Assembly: GCA_963729815.1 (NCBI GenBank)
Contig: CAVSPU010000004.1
Location: forward strand, 558,001-622,000
DNA: 64,000 bases
Reading direction: 5' to 3'
Source of the DNA: DAHUXN01 sp963729815
GTDB taxonomy: Bacteria > Acidobacteriota > Terriglobia > Acidiferrales > UBA7541
A model generated the notes under the pieces. The model did no database searches. It saw nothing but the letters and a program-made list of their open reading frames with translations, and was not told the origin of the DNA. Of the stretch, positions 57,730 through 64,000 are shown piece after piece (position 1 is the first letter of the stretch; each line of letters opens with the position of its first letter). A program made the translations under genes and the position numbers.

Positions 57730-59127
57730 CTATTCGTAATGTGAGGGTTCTGCGCGAGAGACATCTTGGCGAACCTCCAAGGCACGGCCCGTCATGTTTC
57801 CCGCCGGCTCTCCGCCGGCAAGCCCCTGCGCCAGGATCAATTCTCGCGCCTCGACGCGCAGTCGCGGCAGCCGCCGTGAAAAAAAGAACGCGCCGGCAAT
57901 CGCGCCGAGGCCGCCCAGCGCGACGGTCCACTGTGCGCCGATGCGGTCGGCGATTGCGCCAGCGAGCAACGAACCCAGCGGCGCCATGCCCATAAACATC
58001 ATCGAATAGACGGCCATCGTGCGGCCGCGAAGCCGGTCCGGCACCATCGCCTGAATCAACGTGTTCGATGACGCCATTTGCACCATCATCGAAAAACCCA
58101 CTGGCACAAGCAGGATGATCGAAACGATGCGCCACGGCGAGAACGAAAAAAGAATCAGCGCCACTCCAAATCCCGCGCACGAGTTCGCCACCCACCGGCT
58201 GAGTCCCTGGAGCCCCGTCCTCGACGCAAGCACGAGCGCGCCCGTCAACGCTCCAATGCCCGTTGCACCCATCAATTCGCCCAGCGTCCGCGCGTTTCCG
58301 TGGAGAATTTTCGCCGCGAACACCGGCATCAAAACCGAATATGGCATGGCCACGAGGCTAACGACACCCAGCAGAAGCAGCAGCGCCCAAATCGGCGCGG
58401 TGTGGCGCACAAAACGAAACCCCTCCGCAATGTGCTCGATCGCCGACGCGAATTGCTCCTTAACCTCCCGCGGCCCCATGCGCATCAGCAACAGACCGGC
58501 AATCACCGCGATATAGCTGACGGAATTCGCAAAGAAGCACCAGCCTTCGCCTATGCTCGCCACCAATATTCCCGCGATCGCCGGGCCGATCACCCTCGCT
58601 CCATTGAACATCGAAGAATTCAGCGCGATCGCGTTCATCAAATCTTCGCGCCCAACCATCTCCACCAGAAACGCCTGCCGCGCCGGAATGTCGAATGCGT
58701 TGACCACGCCCATCAGCGCCGCGAGCACGACCACTTCCCACACTTTCACGCGCCCGCTCAGCGTGAGCGCCGCGAGAATGCCAGCCAGAATCATCGAGCT
58801 CGTCTGCGTCGCAATCACGACTTTGCGGCGGTCCCAGCGGTCCGCCACCATGCCGCCCAACGGCGCAAGCAAAAACACCGGGATTTGCCCGGCGAACGCA
58901 ACCGTGCCCAACAGCAGCGACGAACCAGTCAACCGGTAGACCAGCCACGCTTCGGCAATGTTGTCCATCCACGTGCCGATCAGCGAAATGAGCTGTCCGC
59001 TGAAGAAAAGCTGGAAATTGCGGTACCGTAACGCGCGGAACATCACCGATCCGCGTGAAGCGCGGCGTCCTCCGCCGCCCTCAGCCGGCGCGTTCACGGC
59101 TACAGTGGTTGAACTGTCGTCAGGCAT
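57730..59127 (-). CDS. MFS exporter (EntS-like, DUF894)
   Basis: 465 residues, twelve helices. Motif W-M-D-N-I-A-E-A-W-L-V-Y-R-L near 53-66 and G-G-M-V-A-D-R-W-D-R-R near 89-99 (MFS A-motif) fit the DUF894/EntS-like drug and siderophore exporter group. Substrate undetermined; the iron system is about 42 kb away and unlikely to be directly linked. 54 bases upstream of the aldo-keto reductase gene on the same strand. Confidence 0.88.
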   Translation of the reverse strand: MPDDSSTTVAVNAPAEGGGGRRASRGSVMFRALRYRNFQLFFSGQLISLIGTWMDNIAEAWLVYRLTGSSLLLGTVAFAGQIPVFLLAPLGGMVADRWDRRKVVIATQTSSMILAGILAALTLSGRVKVWEVVVLAALMGVVNAFDIPARQAFLVEMVGREDLMNAIALNSSMFNGARVIGPAIAGILVASIGEGWCFFANSVSYIAVIAGLLLMRMGPREVKEQFASAIEHIAEGFRFVRHTAPIWALLLLLGVVSLVAMPYSVLMPVFAAKILHGNARTLGELMGATGIGALTGALVLASRTGLQGLSRWVANSCAGFGVALILFSFSPWRIVSIILLVPVGFSMMVQMASSNTLIQAMVPDRLRGRTMAVYSMMFMGMAPLGSLLAGAIADRIGAQWTVALGGLGAIAGAFFFSRRLPRLRVEARELILAQGLAGGEPAGNMTGRALEVRQDVSRAEPSHYE

Positions 59128-59140
59128 TGCGTCTTTCTAT

Positions 59141-60343
59141 CTATGCAGTTTCACCGGCGGCCAGTACACGGGCGCACGCGCGAAGGATTTTGCGGTAGGG
59201 CCAATCCGCATCGCGAAACAGAATTTCTCCGGCTCGCGGTTTGGAATAGAACCAGCGGGCCAGAAGTGAGAGATGCTCTTCGCGCTCGGCCGCCGATTCC
59301 GCATTGCCTTCGATAATCTTACCTTGAGCGCCGAACTCGTGGAAAATCTTCTCCGATTCCAATTTCTTAAAATGCTGCCGGATAATTTCCTCCACGGAAC
59401 GCGGCTCGCTCGAAAGATCATCGAAACAGAAAAAGAATGGTTCCGCAATCCGGCCGTTCACAATCGCGAAGATGCCCACTGTTTGCTCCTGCGCGGCGCG
59501 CTGCAGCACCACGGCGTTGATCGCGTCAATCCGGCGTGCCACTTCCGGCAACCCGCGCAGCACGGCGGTCACTTTCTCAAGTTTCTTGTGCAACGCGGCG
59601 GCGCGTTCAAAATCCATCTCTTCGCTCGCCGCTTCGCGTTCCCGTTCGATCCCGCCAGTCAGAAACGATCCACTCGATTCCAGCGTCTCGACCACTCGAT
59701 GGACTTCCGCGTCGTATTCTTCCTTCGTGCAGCCCGCAAAACACGGCGCCAGGCACATCTTCATTTCCGAGTAGATACAACCGGGAAAATCCGGGTCGCG
59801 CAGGATCTTGAACTGGCACCGCCGGATTTTGAATAAATCCAGAAATTGATTGGCGAATGATTCCGCCATCTGGCGTGAAGGGAACGGTCCGAAGTGATAC
59901 CCGCCGTCGCCGAGAATCCGCCGCGTCACGTAACAGCGCGGATAGGAATTCCGCAGGCTGACCTTCAGCAGCGCCGCCGGCCGCAAATTCAGGAAGCTCC
60001 GATACCGTCCAGGAAAACGTACGCGCGCGTGCTGGTAGAGCGCCAGTGCCTGCTCGAATCGGGAACCCGTCGCGCGATAGCGAAATCCTTGGGCCACTTC
60101 GCGCAAATTGAGACGCTTCGACGTAGCATCGGGCGGCCGAAGCAATCGCTCGGCCGCGCGGCGCAAGTCGGCCGTGCGCGCCAAGTACGGCTTCGCTTCC
60201 GCTCCCTCCGTGGCGGCGCGAGTTTCGACCAGAAATATTCCCGCATGAGATGGAATCGAGGAAAAGAAGTGCTCCTCGTTTGCGCGGTCGAACTCGATCT
60301 CGGCATCGAATGTCAGCACAAGGCAAGCATACACGAACGCCAA
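59141..60343 (-). CDS. UvrC-like protein lacking the RNase H nuclease domain
   Basis: 400 residues. The N-terminal ~95 residues hold a degenerate GIY-YIG-like segment (H-A-G-I-F-L-V near 33-39, Y-L-A-R-T-A-D-L near 53-60). Next comes the UvrC linker with the Cys cluster R-R-C-Q-F-K-I then C-L-A-P-C-F-A-G-C near 195-206, and a UVR-motif coiled coil (M-D-F-E-R-A-A-A-L-H-K-K-L near 243-255) that binds UvrB in UvrC. The remaining ~140 residues do not resemble the UvrC RNase-H-like 5' nuclease. It looks like a UvrC paralogue with only the 3'-incision half, like Cho. The start is uncertain among TTG/GTG codons (60343, 60334, 60319). Confidence 0.78.
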   Translation of the reverse strand: MAFVYACLVLTFDAEIEFDRANEEHFFSSIPSHAGIFLVETRAATEGAEAKPYLARTADLRRAAERLLRPPDATSKRLNLREVAQGFRYRATGSRFEQALALYQHARVRFPGRYRSFLNLRPAALLKVSLRNSYPRCYVTRRILGDGGYHFGPFPSRQMAESFANQFLDLFKIRRCQFKILRDPDFPGCIYSEMKMCLAPCFAGCTKEEYDAEVHRVVETLESSGSFLTGGIEREREAASEEMDFERAAALHKKLEKVTAVLRGLPEVARRIDAINAVVLQRAAQEQTVGIFAIVNGRIAEPFFFCFDDLSSEPRSVEEIIRQHFKKLESEKIFHEFGAQGKIIEGNAESAAEREEHLSLLARWFYSKPRAGEILFRDADWPYRKILRACARVLAAGETA

Positions 60344-60384
60344 ACGCCGCCGAATCGCTTCGCGGGAAGGTCAGCGGAAAACGG

Positions 60385-61530
60385 CTAATACGATTTCAGC
60401 ACCCACGACGCGATCACCAGGCGCTGAATTTCGCTCGTGCCTTCGTAAATCTCCGTGATGCGCGCATCGCGATAGGCACGCTCGACTGGATACTCGCGGC
60501 TGTAGCCGTTTCCGCCATGAATCTGGATCGCCTTATGCGCGACGCGCGTCGCCATCTCGGAAGCAAAAAGTTTCGCGATGGAAGCTTCCATTGTAAATCG
60601 GCTGCCGCTGTCCTGCTTCCACGCCGCCTTGCGCACGAGCAAGCGCGCGGCGTCGATCTCCGTGGCCATGTCGGCGAGCATGAATTGGATCGCCTGGAAA
60701 TCTGAAATGGCGTGGCCGAAGGCTTGCCGCTCCTGCGCATAGGCCAGCGACGCTTCAAATGCGCCTTGCGCGATTCCCGTGGCCTGCGCGGCGATTCCGA
60801 TGCGCCCGCCATCGAGCGTCGAGAGCGCCACTTTGTAGCCTTCCCCTTCTTCGCCGATGCGATTCGTCGCGGGCACTTCGCAATCGGTGAAGGAAAGCTC
60901 GCAGCACGCGGTCGCGTTGATGCCCAATTTCTTTTCTTCCTTGCCGACCGCGAATCCGGGTGTGCCCTTTTCGATCACGAGCGCCGTGATTCCCTTTTCG
61001 CCCTTTTCCGGATGCGTGTTCGTATACACAATCGCCGCGTCCGCCGCGCCGCCATTGGTGATCCAGGCTTTTGTGCCGTTGACAATGTACTTGTCGCCTT
61101 TCAAAACCGCTTTCGTGCGCAGCGCCGCCGCATTCGACCCCGCTTGTGGTTCGGTGAGCGCGTAGCAGCCGATTTTTTCGCCGCTCGCGTAGGGCGTCAG
61201 GAGCCTTTTCTTTTGCTCTTCGGTTCCGAAGCGGTAAATCGGATCGCAGTAAAGCGAATTCTGCACGGAAAGAATCACGCCCGTCGAAGCGCACACGCGA
61301 GAAATTTCTTCGATCACAATTGCGTAGCTGGCGTGATCCATCTCCGCGCCACCATATTGTTCCGGAAAAGCGACGCCCGTCAGTCCAAGGTCGGCCGCCT
61401 TGCGAAATGTCGCCCGCGGGAAATGGCCCGTCTCATCCAGCTCCTTGGCCAGCGGCTTGACTTCCGATTCGGCGAACTCGCGCACGGTGCGCTGAAGCAG
61501 CTTCTGTTCTTCGGTGAGTCCCAGGTCCAA
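60385..61530 (-). CDS. acyl-CoA dehydrogenase
   Basis: About 381 residues, typical for short/medium-chain acyl-CoA dehydrogenases. L-T-E-E-Q-K-L-L-Q opening, Y-A-L-T-E-P-Q-A-G-S near 122-131 (FAD-binding), and I-Y-E-G-T-S-E-I-Q-R-L near the C-terminus, whose Glu is the catalytic base. Oxidises acyl-CoA in beta-oxidation or amino acid catabolism, passing electrons to ETF. The frame extends to 61737 but antisense to the HIT gene; TTG at 61530 with GGGAG seven bases upstream restores the family length. Confidence 0.95.
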   Translation of the reverse strand: MDLGLTEEQKLLQRTVREFAESEVKPLAKELDETGHFPRATFRKAADLGLTGVAFPEQYGGAEMDHASYAIVIEEISRVCASTGVILSVQNSLYCDPIYRFGTEEQKKRLLTPYASGEKIGCYALTEPQAGSNAAALRTKAVLKGDKYIVNGTKAWITNGGAADAAIVYTNTHPEKGEKGITALVIEKGTPGFAVGKEEKKLGINATACCELSFTDCEVPATNRIGEEGEGYKVALSTLDGGRIGIAAQATGIAQGAFEASLAYAQERQAFGHAISDFQAIQFMLADMATEIDAARLLVRKAAWKQDSGSRFTMEASIAKLFASEMATRVAHKAIQIHGGNGYSREYPVERAYRDARITEIYEGTSEIQRLVIASWVLKSY

Positions 61531-61580
61531 TTTTGCGCTCCCAAATATTTCACTGCGTGCGGCAAGAAGACACTTGCGCG

Positions 61581-62063
61581 CTAGGCGTTCAACGCGCGAT
61601 GCACTTTTTCGTATGTCAGCGAAAGCTCCTCGGGTTCGAGCCTTGTTTCGCCAACCGTGGACATGAAATTCGCGTCGCCGATCCAGCGCGGCACGATATG
61701 GAGATGCAAATGTCCCACCACGCCCGCGCCCGCGCAACGTCCCAAGTTCATTCCCAAATTGTAGCCATGCGGATGGTAAATGCCGGAAAGCGCTCGTTGC
61801 GTATTCTGCGCAATGCGCATCATCTCGGTGAGCGCATCGGGATCACATTCAGCCAGGTCAGCCACGTGCGCGTAGGGCACAACCATCACATGTCCGGTCG
61901 TGTAGGGATAGAGATTCAGAATGACGAAGCAAAGTTTGCCACGAAAAACGATCAGGCTCTTCGCGTCATCCTTGAGCGCGAGCGCGTCGCAGAAGATGCA
62001 TCGCTCGTCTTTGTTGGCCTCAGCGATGTAGCGATAACGCCACGGAGTCCAGAGGAAATCCAT
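61581..62063 (-). CDS. HIT-family nucleotide hydrolase/transferase
   Basis: 160 residues. HIT motif H-L-H-L-H-I-V-P-R near 117-125 with the catalytic histidine in the middle, plus a C-I-F-C zinc-type pair near 22-25 seen in the AP4A-phosphorylase-like branch. Hydrolyses or phosphorolyses dinucleoside polyphosphates or similar. 50 bases before the acyl-CoA dehydrogenase gene. Confidence 0.92.
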   Translation of the reverse strand: MDFLWTPWRYRYIAEANKDERCIFCDALALKDDAKSLIVFRGKLCFVILNLYPYTTGHVMVVPYAHVADLAECDPDALTEMMRIAQNTQRALSGIYHPHGYNLGMNLGRCAGAGVVGHLHLHIVPRWIGDANFMSTVGETRLEPEELSLTYEKVHRALNA

Positions 62064-62077
62064 CCCGATCGGCTGCC

Positions 62078-62443
62078 TCAGCCTTGAGCGGTTGGTTCGG
62101 AGGGCGCGCCGGGCGCCGCAGTCTTATGGCTGTTCACGAAGTCTTTCAATTCCTTGCTCGGCTTGAAAAAAGGAATTCTCTTGGGCGGGACTTCCACTTT
62201 GGCGCCGGTTTTGGGATTGCGTCCGATGCGGCCGCGCCGCTCGCGCGAACGGAAACTGCCGAAGCCGCGAATCTCGATCTTGTCGTTTTTCTGCAGTGCT
62301 TCGATAATGCTCTCGAACACGGTTTCCACGACCGTTTCTGATTCCTTGCGCGGCAGCTCCGTGATGCGGATCACTTCCTCAATCAGATCCGCCTTCGTTA
62401 CCGTGCGCTCGTTTGTCTCGGGCTTACCCGTAGCGCTTGCCAT
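62078..62443 (-). CDS. HU/IHF-family DNA-binding protein
   Basis: About 121 residues with a short N-terminal extension. The HU core includes T-K-A-D-L-I-E-E-V, I-E-I-R-G-F-G-S-F, and the DNA-binding arm G-R-N-P-K-T-G near 76-82 (G-R-N-P motif). The C-terminal tail is Ala/Pro-rich. IHF-like placement right after rpsA matches E. coli rpsA-ihfB order. The ATG at 62443 is preferred over the ATG eight codons earlier. Confidence 0.92.
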   Translation of the reverse strand: MASATGKPETNERTVTKADLIEEVIRITELPRKESETVVETVFESIIEALQKNDKIEIRGFGSFRSRERRGRIGRNPKTGAKVEVPPKRIPFFKPSKELKDFVNSHKTAAPGAPSEPTAQG

Positions 62444-62627
62444 GGCCCGACCGCCCTCCTCTTGCATTAAGTTCCGATTTGAATCTCGAACTGGGCTGAC
62501 TTCACAACCCCGAGCGCCGCAGCCATCACGGCCATCGCCGCATTTGGTCGCTCTTCCATATCACCAATGGGCCTGAGACGCAAACGTAAATCTTTTTATG
62601 CTGGGAACCGCCGCTCTGAATTCTGGT

Positions 62628-64000
62628 TCAGTTGGCCCGGCGCTTGGCCATAATGGCGTCCCCGATTGTTGCCGTTGGTGAAGTCTTGGACGACCGGAAA
62701 ACTTCCACTTCCTTGCGCTCCACTTGCTTTTGCGCCGCTCGATAGCTCAAGCTGATTTTCCGCTGCTCCGTGTCCAAACGGATGATCTTGAAATCGTATT
62801 CCTGCCCTTGCGCCAAGGCAATCCCTGTTTTTCCGGGCTTCGGCTTTCCTCGGTCGCCATGATTTCCCTTCGGCCGGCGCTCCTCGATCTCCGAGATGTG
62901 GCAAAGGCCTTCGATTCCTTCTGTCAATTCGACAAACGAACCGAAATCGGTGTTGCGCACCACTTTACCTTTCACCACGTCGTTCAATTTGTGCGCGCCG
63001 AACCAATTTGCCCAAATATCGTTGAGCTGCTTGATCCCGAGCGACAGTCTTCGATGCTCGCCATCGATTTTCAGCACCTTGGCCTGCACGGTGTCGCCCT
63101 TTTTCACCTTTTCGCTCGGATGCTTGACGCGCTCGGTCCAGCTAAAATCGGTCACATGGATCAGGCCTTCGATTCCCTCTTCGAGCTCCACAAATGCGCC
63201 AAATTCCGCCAGGTTCCGCACGCGCCCGGTCACGATCGTGTTCACCGCATATTTCTCGGCAATTCCCGCCCACGGGTCAGGCGTGATCTGCTTCAATCCC
63301 AGCGAAATTCGCCGCTGCTCTGGCTTCAATTCCAGCACGACCACTTCCACTTCGTCGCCTTCTTTCACCATCTTCGACGGGTGCTTCAGCCGCTTCGACC
63401 AGCTCATCTCGCTGACGTGAACCAATCCTTCGACTCCAGGCTCGATCTGCACGAACGCGCCATAATCTGCCACACCCACTATGCGCCCGCGCAAACGCGT
63501 CCCCACCGGGAAGCGTTCCGGCACCGTCGCCCACGGATCCGGAAGCAGTTGTTTGCGCCCCAGCGAAATGCGCATTTTCTCTTTGTCAAACCTGAGAATT
63601 TGCACTTCGATTTCCTGGCCCTGCGAAACTGCTTCGCTTGGATGCGCGATGCGTCCCCAGACCAGATCGCTGATATGCAGCAAACCATCCAGGCCGCCAA
63701 GATCCACAAAGACGCCGTAAGGCGTGATGTTCTTGATCTTGCCGGTGATAATTGCGCCTTCATTGAGCGACGCCGCGAGCGCCTCACGCTGTTTCTTTTG
63801 TTCGTCCTCTAGGACCACACGCCGGCTCACGACCACGTTGCCGCGCTTGCGATTCAACTTCAGCACACGGCATTCGATTTCTTTGTCCTTCCATGCTTCC
63901 AGATCGTGCGTTGGCCGAATGTCGAGCTGAGAAGCAGGCAGGAATGCGCGTACCCCGATGTCGACGACAAGACCGCCCTTGATGCGGTCAACGATCTTGC
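62628..64000 (-). CDS. rpsA: 30S ribosomal protein S1 (C-terminal part; continues past the right edge)
   Basis: Partial: the frame remains open to 64000, where residues K-I-V-D-R-I-K-G-G-L and R-A-F-L-P-A-S-Q belong to an S1 domain. At least five S1 repeats are visible, e.g. I-T-P-Y-G-V-F-V-D-L-G and A-D-Y-G-A-F-V-Q-I-E and A-E-F-G-A-F-V-E-L-E and T-D-F-G-S-F-V-E-L-T. S1 binds mRNA on the 30S subunit. The start codon and first repeats lie outside the window. A short basic tail (A-K-R-R-A-N) ends it. The HU/IHF gene follows on the same strand. Confidence 0.96.
   Translation of the reverse strand, partial: KIVDRIKGGLVVDIGVRAFLPASQLDIRPTHDLEAWKDKEIECRVLKLNRKRGNVVVSRRVVLEDEQKKQREALAASLNEGAIITGKIKNITPYGVFVDLGGLDGLLHISDLVWGRIAHPSEAVSQGQEIEVQILRFDKEKMRISLGRKQLLPDPWATVPERFPVGTRLRGRIVGVADYGAFVQIEPGVEGLVHVSEMSWSKRLKHPSKMVKEGDEVEVVVLELKPEQRRISLGLKQITPDPWAGIAEKYAVNTIVTGRVRNLAEFGAFVELEEGIEGLIHVTDFSWTERVKHPSEKVKKGDTVQAKVLKIDGEHRRLSLGIKQLNDIWANWFGAHKLNDVVKGKVVRNTDFGSFVELTEGIEGLCHISEIEERRPKGNHGDRGKPKPGKTGIALAQGQEYDFKIIRLDTEQRKISLSYRAAQKQVERKEVEVFRSSKTSPTATIGDAIMAKRRAN

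Noticed and set aside
1..64000. tRNA, rRNA, riboswitch, CRISPR, transposase or integrase genes
   Set aside because: None recognised by eye on either strand. This is a visual negative; tRNAscan-SE, Infernal and an ISfinder search would be decisive.

Overview
The window is a GC-rich, gene-dense chromosomal segment from a diderm bacterium. It most resembles an Acidobacteriota genome (Terriglobia-like); this is inferred from gene content and style, not from a 16S sequence. The supports are an outer-membrane biogenesis set (BamA, Skp/OmpH, LolD/LolE) beside a ClpC-type AAA+ unfoldase, the translation block rimP-nusA-infB-ylxP-rbfA-truB, several DUF4097 proteins tied to ECF sigma/anti-sigma pairs, and large FG-GAP/IPT beta-propeller proteins. 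I see no tRNA, rRNA, CRISPR array, insertion sequence or prophage; this is core and clade-specific DNA. Layout, left to right. 1-8.3 kb: redox and general metabolism (TlpA-like and Cys-X-X-Cys thioredoxins, UPF0173 hydrolase, O-methyltransferase, proline dehydrogenase, thioredoxin reductase), an FHA-GAF signalling protein, and an MscL channel with a zinc-ribbon tail. 8.3-10.6 kb: an APC permease fused to a USP-like domain. 10.7-15.9 kb: a compact, translationally coupled minus-strand iron-uptake operon made of an FTR1 permease fused to a DUF2318 domain, two FtsX/MacB-type permeases, an ABC ATPase fused to a complete DtxR-like metal-sensing repressor, and a DUF971 protein. A promoter and a palindromic operator candidate lie just upstream. 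16-20 kb: a dienelactone-hydrolase-like enzyme and a secretin whose pore domain is split by a seven-repeat FG-GAP beta-propeller. 20-26.6 kb: the translation block, preceded by a promoter and an intrinsic terminator in the rimP leader. 26.8-40.6 kb: envelope genes ompH/skp, a giant propeller lipoprotein, bamA, clpC, lolD, lolE, and lysS at the operon head. 40.7-50.2 kb: two facing ECF sigma / anti-sigma / DUF4097 modules separated by a strong bidirectional terminator, with aroK, a PDZ protein and two unrecognised proteins attached. 50.4-64 kb: recG, rsmD, an aminotransferase, HAD, PilZ and hydrolase genes, aldo-keto reductase, MFS exporter, a UvrC-like protein without the second nuclease domain, acyl-CoA dehydrogenase, HIT, HU/IHF and the C-terminal part of rpsA, which runs off the right edge. 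The most unusual item is the iron operon: its energising ATPase carries its own metal-sensor/DNA-binding domain, and the operon has a dyad at its transcription start where such a regulator could bind. The propeller-in-secretin protein and the propeller lipoprotein between bamA and skp come next. Many start codons were moved downstream of the longest reading frame because of visible ribosome-binding sites, promoters or gene overlaps; reasons are given per gene.
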